Assembly: GCA_009869945.1 (NCBI GenBank)
Contig: WIXG01000339.1
Coordinates: forward strand, 19,334 to 83,333
DNA length: 64,000 bases
Reading direction: 5' to 3'
From: Mesaphorura yosii
Lineage: Eukaryota > Arthropoda > Collembola > Poduromorpha > Tullbergiidae
Positions within the stretch are counted from its first letter, which is position 1. Each line of letters starts with the position of its first letter. The translations under genes were made by a program, and so were the position numbers. Under the pieces are notes generated by a model. It made no database searches and had not been told where the DNA came from. It saw only the letters and a program-made list of their open reading frames with translations. Shown one piece after another: positions 1-9,800 of the stretch.

Positions 1-259
1 GCTGATTCTTGTGGGTGAAGGATTTGAACGGAGTTCATCCGTTGGAGATCCACGACGAGAGTTCGTTCGTCTCCATAGCCGTATTTCATGTACGAATGTC
101 CCCCACCTCGAGCCACAACTCGTACGCCTGTTTTCCTGCAGCAACGAACCGCGGCCTGGACTTGTCTGGTGCTTGTGGGGAGCAAATAAGCAAGCGGTTT
201 GATTATTCCATGCAGCAGACTCCATTGGTAATTCAGATCTTCATATTGCAGACGTTCTC
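1..259 (-). CDS. FAD-linked oxidoreductase, berberine-bridge type (partial, runs off left edge)
   Basis: One open exon on the minus strand is the N-terminal part of an FAD-binding PCMH-type oxidase. The family (berberine bridge enzyme/reticuline oxidase-like) oxidises small substrates using covalently or tightly bound FAD, and is usually secreted. Reading from 259 downwards, the frame gives a P-T-S-T-R-Q-V-Q-A-A-V stretch, then V-R-V-V-A-R-G-G-G-H-S-Y, then a G-D-E-R-T-L-V-V-D-L segment ending in Q-R-M-N-S-V. This is the FAD pyrophosphate-binding signature; the H of GGHSY is the position that carries the flavin in bicovalent family members. A splice acceptor (TTCAG) at 260-264 bounds the exon on its 5' side. 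The first exon, presumably with a signal peptide, was not found between 260 and 586, and the C-terminal half lies outside the window. Family call is firm; substrate is unknown. Confidence 0.75.
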
Positions 260-586
260 CTGAACTGGACGCACCACGTGAAAATAGTTGATGAAATCGA
301 GCTGCACGTATTCTTATCTTCGTGACTTCTCGGGTATTTGCCCTACTTCTTTCGAATTTCAATTTCCAATTTTTCCTCACAACGCCCAAAAATGACACCA
401 ACAACGGAATATGAAATGCCTTCGGGAAAATGCAAAGTTGTCGCTAAGTAATCAAATACCTAAGCAAATACTTGTGTTGTTCTTCGATATCGATCCTGTG
501 TCCCGTCGTCTTCGAAGCATGCAACGTGTGTCATTCGCCATTTCAGGTCCACGTTTGCAGTCATTTTGCTTACGGTGCGAGCCAAC
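260..586. other. Gap between FAD oxidase and receptor gene
   Basis: No convincing coding exon was seen. It should contain the upstream intron, first exon or promoter of the minus-strand FAD oxidase and the 5' leader of the plus-strand receptor gene. A TTTCAG at 541-546 could be a leader splice acceptor for the latter. Confidence 0.4.
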
Positions 587-2272
587 ATGAGAAATTTGTC
601 GATCTTGACCCTTGTTGTCATTTCCGGGCTCCTGCCCCACTTTAAAGCCCGAACCTTTACCCTGCGTCACCTGCTGACCAGTTTCAAGGACTGCGAGCAG
701 ACTCTGATTTTTGACACAACGTTGACAGACTCGATTTCTCGTGGCAGTACCGAAAATCCGGTGAGGATATTCACGCCTTGGACCACGTATGACGAAGTGA
801 CCGCGAGTCGGGGCGTCCTTGATTCGTTCAACCACAAGCAACATTGCTCCCTGAACGTGGCGTTCGTGTCCGACGTCGGGTCGACCATCTCCCCAACTTT
901 GGAAGACTTGGCTCAACTTCTCAGTCTCTCCAACACCTACCTTTATCAATCAATCACGTACCTCGCCATTGTTCTGCCCGATCCGGGGAATGTTGGTCGT
1001 ATGCTGTCCAAGTTGGAAGCATGGAGGAATACGATATTTAGGAATGCGCCACTGGATAATAATGATGCCTTCAAGTTTGGCCTGCACGTAGAATTACAGA
1101 GACTCCTGCTGTTTACCCCTCTTACTGAGGGGAATCTCACGGTTTCTGAAGGAGAATTTGGCTCATGGCGACTTGAAGCCCGTACAGTCTGCTTTCATTG
1201 CTATTGCATGACCACAACCAAAATCCAAGATGCTGAGGTGCTACGGGAGTCTGTGGATACTGCACTGCAGCAACAGCTCAGGCTGACTATGTTTGGCTGG
1301 TTGCTCATGTCCATGATCTTGGTCAACTGCTATCAAAGCATCGTCACATCTCACATGACCATTCCACCGAACAAGGAGCCAATTTTGACATTCGACCAAT
1401 TGCAAGACTTTAAGTTATTTGGTGAACTTTACCCAAGCTTAAGGCAGCTTCAAGAATTGTATGCGAACTCCACTGAAGAAGGTGAGTCCCATCCGACCGT
1501 AGAGCAGCCCTGTGAGAGCATTAACTTGACGGAGGTGTGTACAGCTGTGGCGTATGGCTATGAGGTGGCGAACATTTTCTGTTTTCCACTAGTTAAAGTG
1601 TTGTTCGAACTACTCCATGTTCATATCAACCGGGATCAACTGCCTGAGCATATTCAGAACAGAGCGCAGTTTGTGTTGCAAAGGCTCAGAGTGCCTTCAA
1701 GCCCATGCCCGTCAGAATCCATCGACCTAAAGCTGCTTCAATGCCACAGAACCGCGTTCGTCGGCCTTGACTATGAACTTAAGCAATACTTAAGTCGGGT
1801 GGAAGGCACCCGCAGAAGATTCACAAAATCAAGTGACGCGTTCCTCTCCGGAAATTATGGCTGGGAAATTGAGCTCACTGACGGGGGTATAATGAAGCGG
1901 CTTATTCGGGCGCTGATGGAGTCAGGAATTCATGGCTGGCTTCACTTAATCTATGGAGGTGGACGCAAGAAGCATGCACGGGCAGACAGCTTTCTCATCG
2001 ATCTGCTGAATCCACACAAGCTGATCCTGGATGAGAGCACGACCACAATTTTTGTCATATACGGAGCGTGTGTTGGGGTTTGCATTGTTGGCCTTGGGGC
2101 TGAAATTGGGTGGTCGAGGCTGCCGTTGATCGTGGGTCGAGTCAGGGCTTGCCTGCGTGACTTCACGAAATGGGTCCAATTCTGGGGGAATCCCTTTAGG
2201 GAATATTCTCGTGGAAGATTCCCATCTCCCGGGACTAAAGTGGATGTGCAACCTGCCCATGATCCCATGTGA
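587..2272 (+). CDS. Ionotropic-receptor-like protein with internal deletion
   Basis: A single-exon gene for 561 residues. I start it at the ATG at 587, which gives a clean signal peptide (M-R-N-L-S-I-L-T-L-V-V-I-S); the open frame reaches a TTG at 566 but no ATG. It is a diverged paralogue of the 711-residue protein at 30760-32895. Shared marks are a C-F-H-C-Y box before the membrane domain, the C-Y-Q-S-I-V-T-S-H-M-T-I-P segment where ionotropic receptors have SYTANLAS, an L-Q-D-F box, C-P-S-E-S-I-D, R-R-F-T-K-S-S, and a hydrophobic helix near the C-terminus. About 160 residues present in the paralogue, including membrane segment 1 and the pore region, are missing at the junction near 1268-1283 without loss of frame. 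Such receptors normally sit in the membrane as ligand-gated channels; this one cannot form the usual pore. It may be a decoy, a non-channel subunit or a decaying gene. Confidence 0.8.
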   Translation: MRNLSILTLVVISGLLPHFKARTFTLRHLLTSFKDCEQTLIFDTTLTDSISRGSTENPVRIFTPWTTYDEVTASRGVLDSFNHKQHCSLNVAFVSDVGSTISPTLEDLAQLLSLSNTYLYQSITYLAIVLPDPGNVGRMLSKLEAWRNTIFRNAPLDNNDAFKFGLHVELQRLLLFTPLTEGNLTVSEGEFGSWRLEARTVCFHCYCMTTTKIQDAEVLRESVDTALQQQLRLTMFGWLLMSMILVNCYQSIVTSHMTIPPNKEPILTFDQLQDFKLFGELYPSLRQLQELYANSTEEGESHPTVEQPCESINLTEVCTAVAYGYEVANIFCFPLVKVLFELLHVHINRDQLPEHIQNRAQFVLQRLRVPSSPCPSESIDLKLLQCHRTAFVGLDYELKQYLSRVEGTRRRFTKSSDAFLSGNYGWEIELTDGGIMKRLIRALMESGIHGWLHLIYGGGRKKHARADSFLIDLLNPHKLILDESTTTIFVIYGACVGVCIVGLGAEIGWSRLPLIVGRVRACLRDFTKWVQFWGNPFREYSRGRFPSPGTKVDVQPAHDPM

Positions 2273-3970
2273 ATGAATACTTAATGGAGTACCTTATCTA
2301 CAATGCCTAAATGTCTTTTACTTATGCTGAAAGTGAAACTGATGAGCAAAGAGTTCGAGTTCTTTTGAATTCTCACGAGCGAGCCGCCGAGTCTAAAGTA
2401 CAACTTTTCACATTCCGACTTTGATCTCTTCATCCAAGAATCAAAACTTAATTAACATGGGTGGAGGACGGAGCAAGTTAGCTGGGCTAATGCACAAGAT
2501 CAACCTCATGGTGCCGTCCGCCTGGAGGCACCACTTTAAAACCCGAACTCTGTTAACCTAGCCCACTATCGCCTAGGACTAACCGTATCCTTCCTACTCT
2601 GCCGCCCTTACAAGGATCTTACGAGGGAAACTGCTCCGAATCTTATTCTCCCGTTGTACGAAGTTTTGATTGAAAGTCCGCAGGATACGAGTGGACCCAT
2701 ACCACCAGTACAGGTCGAAGCAAAGCTCATGGCCGTCTGCTTTGAAACGGAGACAAAAGTACTTTGCTCGGCCGAAATTGTCCGATTTGATCACGCAGTT
2801 CAATTTGTGGAGGACGAATCATTCAACGAAATGCTGGATCGGAATATGCCTACCAATACTCGCGAGTCTGCTTGGGAACTGGTACATCCAACAAATCGCC
2901 CACACACAGTACAACGTTTTGGTTGGGAGTAAGGGAGCAACCACATATGTGTGCCGGAATGAGACGGAGTGTGCTGTAAATACGCCCATCATACAAATGG
3001 CAATGACTAATTTTTGCGGGTTAATTATGGAATTGCAAGTTTATACGAGGAGCAGGATCCGATCGCTTAGCAATGATGTGTTTTTCTTGCACGGCACTCT
3101 TGATCGACATAATGTTGACAATACTTGATAGTGATTAAATCATTAAATTGACTAACTCAATAAAATAAATACTCCTAGTCCAAGTGTCCATAGACATCGC
3201 TGCTTTTGAGGCATCTGCGCATGCACGACCCGGGCAAGTGCGCCAACTCCAAAATGGGGATTTTGTGACTGAAAGCTCCTTCGTGTCTGGATTGCAGCTC
3301 ACTGGAAGCAAAGGGGAATTTCGGAGACAGGACGTAAAAAGGCCGTCGTGTGTTTCTGCTTGTGTCGGAGACATTTTGACGGTTTTGCTCAGAAAGTGTC
3401 ATCTAAAATATGAGTTACACGTGGCAACCATGATATTAGCAAAATTGGCCTAACAAATTGAGTGGAAAGTTCTATTCAACAAGTTGGCATTTAAAAATTT
3501 ACATCAACATTGAAAACAAGTTCAGTTTTGTGTACTGAATTTTTCAAAAGAATTTTACAACACGTACGAGCGAATCACGTACGACAGATCACATAACTTA
3601 ATTACTCACTAAGCAAAAATTGTGAAGGTGTGATGTGGAGATTTTCTATTTATTTTCTATTGACAACTACATCATTCTCTTTAATCGAACAGTCTTAATC
3701 ACCGACGACTGATCCTTGCTGCACAAGTCAGCAGAAAATCAATGGTCATGTCTGCCTCCCGTCGCCGTCACAACGGCAAATTTACCCGGTCATAGCAAAT
3801 GCACAGAATTGCCACCAAAACTTCTCACTTTCCCCCAACTGCTCTCCGAATCGCACAAACCGTTGGTGCGGGGCCAGCCGCCCTGGGAACAATAGAAACC
3901 ATGGCAAAATGTCGTCGGTTGAATTTGTATCATTATTTCAATAGCATTTATTTCTCTCTCTCTCCCGTAT
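2273..3970. other. Gap between receptor gene and GPCR; no confident gene
   Basis: No reliable gene. Two overlapping open stretches (2654-2932 and 2670-3128, plus) lack an ATG-led frame with a recognisable fold. A short run near 2515-2550 (H-H-F-K-T-R-T-L) resembles the N-terminal P-H-F-K-A-R-T-F of the receptor just upstream, so this could be a badly decayed paralogue. The block at 3851-3970 is one copy of a direct repeat (see 6602-6721). Confidence 0.3.
3851..3970 (+). repeat. Direct repeat A, copy 1
   Basis: About 120 bases closely matching 6602-6721 in the same orientation. Shared landmarks are GGTGCGGGGCC, GGGAACAATAGAAACC, ATGGCAAAATGTCGT, a T-rich stretch with ATTTATT, and a short CT microsatellite at the right end. 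It sits just beyond the 3' end of the minus-strand GPCR. Confidence 0.7.
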
Positions 3971-5874
3971 TAGATGCAGAGAATTCAAATATACATTGAA
4001 ATCTAGACACAAAGGTTAAGAAAGTACTGGAGGTCCCGAGCTACTGGAACTAGGAGTCGTAGGAGTCACTATTCTATCAAGAAGCTGTCTTAACCATGTT
4101 CCACATATTAAATCTACAAAACATTTTCTAAATCTTGAGCCTGCCACACAGTAAATGATGAAGTTGAGTGAGGCCTGAAGGACGGACGAAAAAAGGGGGA
4201 CACAGGACAAATCGCCTAGAAGAAGAAGTGTGTCTGGCTCCACATTGAACTCAGTGATACTCAGGAATAAGATGAGTAGAAAGTAGACTACCCAGGGGAA
4301 CATACAGATTATGAAGACGGACACGGTTGCAATCAACATGGGAGTCACAGAGTCCGGTTCGACCTCGTTCTGTCTCAGCTCCGCTCGTTCAATTCTTTGC
4401 TTCCTGTTCTTGACCAGTGTCAACATATTCAGTGGGCACACAACCAACATTGGGACGATTAGCAGAGTGAGGACATTAGTAAAGACAACGAGTGACGTAA
4501 TCCACTTCATGGCCGGATCACTGGATCCGGGAGAAGAGCTGCACCCGAATAACGGGGTCCATATGAATGAAAAGACACGTATCAGCGTACAAAAGATGAC
4601 GACACCTCCAATTAGAATTTTCTTGTGTGCCCACGTGTTAAATGAACGAGCTTTCAGAGGATACGCCACAATGATGTATCTCTCGATTGTGATGACCACA
4701 ATGAAGTAAACGGAGAATGAGGCTGAGGTATACAACAGCTCTAACAGGATGAAATCTTGCAGTCGACAGTTCTCGTAGCTGTAGCCAAGTAACCCTCCCA
4801 GGCCACCAGCAATGTTGATGGTGACCAACGTGAAGCTATCTGCGAGTTCCAAGGCAATGATGAGTGCAGTGACTGGGGAAGAACGCAGACCTGGCTGAAG
4901 GCAGACAATGATGGAGAGTGTGTTTCCAATCAATCCAAAAAGTGACACAATGAAAATACCCCAAGTTCTAAGCTGGATAATGATCTGGATTGCTATTGCC
5001 CCCATGTTATGTCATGGACAGATGTAGACTTTACGCACAGACACCAGGGTTGCAGACTGATTTATATCAATGATCTTTTTGATTTTTTCGTCAAACGCTG
5101 GGTTCCGATGAAAAAGGCATTTTTTTAAAACAAAATCCGGTCAAACTATGAAAAAATCGATGAATTTTTTGTGAAAACATCTAATCTTTTTTATCTTTTC
5201 AGAACACATCAAGATTGAAAAATTTCCCTCTCTACACATTCAAAATTTTAAAATTTTAGATTTTGGACTGGACGTTTGAAAATTACTCATTAATTACTCA
5301 TCACGGACAGAATGGAGGCAAATTCCGGGTGGTTTGGCAAATTTCCCCTTTAAGGATATGTATAAAAAATATTTGAAGAAATACTACAAAGGATTAGATA
5401 TTTGCTGTTTATAGTGGAAAATTGATAAATAAATTAACAAAAAATGCGATGGACTTATGAGGAGCGATTTGTTAATTTTTTTGACGTATTTTGTGGTTTT
5501 CGAAAAGATCAGATATAAATCAAGAAGATCGGATCTTTTGATATTTTTGCAAAAATCACGATCTTTTTCAACATTGACACACACTTCACACACTACACTG
5601 CACAGATCAGGTCAGTATACATACTAATTGTGTTCGGATTAGTCCTGACTGCGCTCGATCATCGAGTCTGCATGTGAATAAATTAAAAACGTGTTTGGAC
5701 AGTTTGACTCTACGAATACAATGAACGAGACGAAATTCTGAGAAATTACAATTTGACATATAAAGGACACCAAGTTCCAGGTTTTGTTCTCATCAGAAAT
5801 ATTGTTCAGATTTCGCTTCACCAAAATGCAGTCGCTTAAATCGCACTCAAATGATGTCTTGATATTTTAATAAC
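3971..5874 (-). repeat. Inverted segmental duplication, left arm
   Basis: This 1.9-kb segment matches 38565-40410 in inverted orientation. Homology covers the GPCR coding region, about 50 bases of its 3' flank (including TGTGTCTAGATTT on the gene strand) and about 870 bases upstream of the start codon, ending at GTTATTAAAATAT. Upstream identity remains high with small indels, so the copy is of genomic DNA and not of a processed transcript. Confidence 0.75.
4016..5005 (-). CDS. Rhodopsin-family (class A) GPCR, peptide-receptor-like
   Basis: A single-exon gene for 329 residues with seven hydrophobic segments. It would sit in the plasma membrane and signal through a heterotrimeric G protein. 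Visible class A marks are G-N-T-L-S in helix 1, A-L-E-L-A-D in helix 2, a Cys before helix 3, E-R-Y at the end of helix 3 (I-T-I-E-R-Y, the DRY position), and a P in helix 6 (F-P-W-V-V). The NPxxY motif of helix 7 reads N-F-I-I-Y. The overall look recalls FMRFamide-type neuropeptide receptors, but the ligand cannot be told from sequence. The ATG at 5005 is the first in frame. A paralogue of 318 residues lies in inverted orientation at 39400-40356; the first ~60 residues are almost identical, while the second extracellular loop and the loop before helix 7 differ. Confidence 0.88.
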   Translation of the reverse strand: MGAIAIQIIIQLRTWGIFIVSLFGLIGNTLSIIVCLQPGLRSSPVTALIIALELADSFTLVTINIAGGLGGLLGYSYENCRLQDFILLELLYTSASFSVYFIVVITIERYIIVAYPLKARSFNTWAHKKILIGGVVIFCTLIRVFSFIWTPLFGCSSSPGSSDPAMKWITSLVVFTNVLTLLIVPMLVVCPLNMLTLVKNRKQRIERAELRQNEVEPDSVTPMLIATVSVFIICMFPWVVYFLLILFLSITEFNVEPDTLLLLGDLSCVPLFSSVLQASLNFIIYCVAGSRFRKCFVDLICGTWLRQLLDRIVTPTTPSSSSSGPPVLS

Positions 5875-6864
5875 TGACTATTTGTGTCTCATTGTAAACA
5901 TTCTTGATTCCTTTTCACTCTGTTTCTGACTTTGTACGTCCATGTTTACTGACCGTTCAGTCTAAACTCCGATCTATTTTTAATCTCTTTTCTGATTTGA
6001 GTCTTGGTGTGTTTATGTATATTTAAATTTCCGTTTAGCGTTCTTTCAATTCTAATCGAATCGGCTAAGTTTATATAAACTCCGTGTGTCCAATGCAATT
6101 GATTGATAAAATTAACAAGTAATGCAATTACCATTGACTTCCATACGTGGTTGGGCACGTTATATTTTCACTTGACAACTCGGGAATTGCAGGGCACATA
6201 TGTTTTAGGTGTGGCGATTTTCCTCCTTCTGTGCAATAGCTCATTTTTTAAAGTAATGTTGAGCTGTGAAACCCCCGACTTTTGAAAAAGTCTTGAGGTG
6301 CCGATCATTCCCGGTTTCTCTTATGTCCAATCATGGAGTGTCTGGGAGTTTTCAATCTGCACAGTTTTCGTAACCGGCCATTCGATTCGTATAATTACTC
6401 GTCTGCGGTGTTCATAAGTGGAGGCAGCTTGTGAAAGAGAGCGGAGCACGAGAGCAGAGGTTTCATGGGGCCACTCACCAAAATTCATAATTAGAGCTGT
6501 TGATTTCCATTGCTGTTACTTTTAATGAGGCCTCACCAAAGGAACGTTTTCCATATGACAGAATGGAACCGAGTTTCAAAGCAATATCATCAGGTACAAG
6601 TTGAGCACAAACTGCTGGTGCGGGGCCGCCGCCATGGGAACAATAGAAACCATGGCAAAATGTCGTTGGTTGAATTTGAATCATTACCTCAATCGCATTT
6701 ATTTTTCTCTCTCTCTCGTACATAAGCTCTAGTATAATGACATGCACACATTGCATAAAGATGAGGAAACTAGACTAAAAGAGTGTGTTTAAAATGAGGA
6801 AGTTTTAGTATTTCTATAAAATAATACGGTGAAAATCAAAGTCTCCATGGATCCAAGTCGTAAC
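5875..6864. other. Gap containing FRRS1-like 3' flank and repeat A
   Basis: No confident gene. The right part is the 3' flank of the minus-strand Reeler/DOMON/b561 gene; a TTTATT at 6698-6703 would read as AATAAA on that strand. An open minus-strand stretch at about 6482-6620 ends at a good splice donor (GTGAGTGG) and could be an orphan exon, but no family was recognised. Confidence 0.4.
6602..6721 (+). repeat. Direct repeat A, copy 2
   Basis: Second copy of the ~120-base block at 3851-3970, same orientation, 2.75 kb away. Differences are scattered substitutions plus a few small indels. It lies in the probable 3' UTR or 3' flank of the FRRS1-like gene. Confidence 0.7.
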
Positions 6865-9800
6865 TCACAGCTTCCTCGTCACCAGGACAACAAGAGTAAT
6901 CGCTACCCCACACGCGACGAGGACATATAAAGAGAGGAGGGCGGTGCGGAGGGAGGTGCCCTGCATGGAATTATTATAAGGATTATATTTTTCCATTCCG
7001 GAAACCCACCGAAGACATTTAAAAAAGAATTCAAATTACCGGCGCCTCCTCGCTCTTCCCACTCGGTTTCATGGGTCCAGGCCGGACTGCACGCATTCTG
7101 TTCCTCGAATTTACTTCTAATTTCTTATCAGCCCAGACGGTGTGGATCTGCAAATTATTCAAGAAGGAGATGAATCTCTTGCATGGCAACCCCTGCCTCA
7201 ATCTCCTATAGCAACAGGACTCACCGACATCACGACGTGCATCGCCACGTGAAAAATTACGAACCCAACTAGTACGTACAGGTAAGGTTTATCTCCATGG
7301 ATACCAGATTTAGATAATGACTCGGCGAGGAAGAGGCAGGCGACTGTTGGAGAGAGAGTTAACAAATTATAAGGCCCGCCAAAAAATTCAAAAGCTTTTT
7401 TTAAAAAAAGTACTGCACTCACTCCCCACGATATGCGCCACATTCCCAATACTCCAGTGGACCCAATTAAACAGAGGGCGTCTCGCCGTTCCGGGGTGTG
7501 GTCTGAATAATGCTATCAAAACCTGGCATACAGCTAGTCCTTCTAATATCAACCCTAGCACAGGGTGCCATTTGGCTGCCCCTTCTAGTCCTTTACTATA
7601 ACCCCCTATTTGGATAAAAATGAAGATCCCCCCACATATAGTTAGTAGGACGGTGGTGGCCATGCAGGAGAGGTGGACCTGTGGGTGAGAAGAGTATACT
7701 TAAAAATTTAGCGGGCCGGAAAGTTTGAAAAAAGGAGGGTTGAAAGAAAAACGGGGGCAATTTTAAAAACAAGGGGGAATAAAAAAACCATGGGAAGAAT
7801 TGACAAAAACCGGAGAGAATTTCGAAAAAAACGCGAGAGATTTGAAACGGTTCTTGAACGTGGTTTTTAAAAAAAGTGTTTCACGGGGAATAAATTTTTT
7901 TTAAAACAAAAATAAAAAACTCACCACGAACCAGAACGCCTTATTCAATGGATTAATGCTTGTATGTGTTTGCTTATAGTAGCGGGCGGTGAACATCCCA
8001 GTACTGGCGCACAATAACCAAGCGAATATCATAAAAGAAGCGTGGAGCTCTATCAGTATATCAGATTTGGGGCCGAGGATTCCTATATAAGACAAATGCT
8101 CTGCTGAGGGTGTTGAGGCACGATCGGAGGGAGAAGGGTGTTTGGAGAGGTAGCCTGTAGGTTAATAAATTTGAGGATTAAATTTTCACTCAAAAGAAAA
8201 AGCACTCCCCATGGAGACAGCGTATGAAAGTATTTCAGAAACTCACCCACATCCGCCGCATCACCCCTACTCAGTAGGAAGTGGTACTCGTCTTGTTCTA
8301 GATTGAATACTCTCCCCAGCTCTTGTGAGTCTATCATTGGATGACGTTTATACTCGCAAAACATCCACCCATCTATTACTGTTGCTGTTGCGGATCCTTG
8401 CACGATCCCCTTGTTGGGGTCGTTAGTAAAGCCCTGATTCAGTTTCCCATCCTGCACGTTGTAGAACGACGAAACACGGGGATTTCCCTGTAGTGCATAG
8501 CAGCCGGTGACGAGGTCCGTTCCCTGTTAGGGTGAAAGGAGGGGAAGATTAGGTAGTGCCAACCAAAACAACAGAGTACAGAGCGCCCCCCGCAAATGAA
8601 AACAATCGCGACCAAAACACAAAAACCCGTTTCCATGACAACGAACAAACACGAGTCACGAGTAAGTACAAAATTACAAAGACGTCAACCCCAAATGAGG
8701 ACGATGGATTTTGAGACAACGGCGATCGACGACGGATTTGACCATGGCAACAAATTTCCCCTCCAGTACCAGGACGCATACCATCTTATCATCGAAGCTG
8801 AGTCCTAATGCTACATATCCTTGTGTCTTTCCCATCAATTTGAACTCTAACTCTTGATTGAATGCTCCGAGCATCTCACAGCTCTTATCTTTAACACAGT
8901 TCTTCTTAGGGAGGACGAAGCAGCCATAATCAGTCTCGCACCCACTGTAGTAATGGTCTAGTAGCTCTTCTAGGGTGGGTGTTGGGGGGTCGAAAGTGTA
9001 ATACTCTTCAGATGTTAGTGAGACTGGGTTTGGAGTACTGGAGCGATGGAGTGCGGAGGGTTCATGCTGGCCGAGCAATTCTGCGAGTTGGAAACAAAGT
9101 TTGAAAATAGTTATTAAGGGATTGTCTCCTTTGTTTAAAAAGCACTCACCCGGGGCACCAATGCGGCTCCTCGCTAGTAACAAGTGGTACTGTATGTTTT
9201 CTAAATCGAACTCCTCATCCAGCTCTTCTATAATGAGACTTGGGGTTCTCTGGAACGTGCAGTACAGATTCCCATTCATGTAGGTCCCGGACTCAAAACT
9301 ATCGAGTCCTGATGATGCGTTAGCCATCGGAACAGAGTACCTTGACAACGTATCTGCGTAGTTGTAGTAGGCCCTCGCTCTTATTTCAGTTTGTGCTGGG
9401 TGGAGGACGCAGGCGGTGGTGGAGGCGGGCGCCTGCCAGAGATTTTAAAGGGGAGAGATTTAGTCGAGGGCTCTGATATTCTAAAAGCAGCGAACTCACC
9501 ATCTGTCCATCCCTACTCAACCCCACGGCTATGTAACCCTGCTCATTTGCATCTGGTATTGAACCCATCAACTGCAACTCGAATATTTCATTATAAGTTA
9601 CTAGCATGAGACAGTCGCGTGTTCGCCAGCAGCCTGTGGGGACTCCGAAACAGGATTTTGATATACCACACCCCCCATAGAACTCTGCTTTCAATTTATC
9701 TTCTTCCCCCTCGTCTAATATTTGGTAGTCGTCCAGTCTTGTCGTAGAGCGGGACGAGAGGCGATTGCTGTGGTAGTCCAGGGGCTCTGTATACAAAACA

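Noticed and set aside
566-586. TTG start for the receptor gene at 566
   Set aside because: Eukaryotic initiation at TTG is very unlikely, and the ATG at 587 gives a proper signal peptide.
2654-3128. Overlapping open frames after the truncated receptor
   Set aside because: No ATG-led frame with a recognisable fold, and several frames are open together; at most a decayed paralogue.
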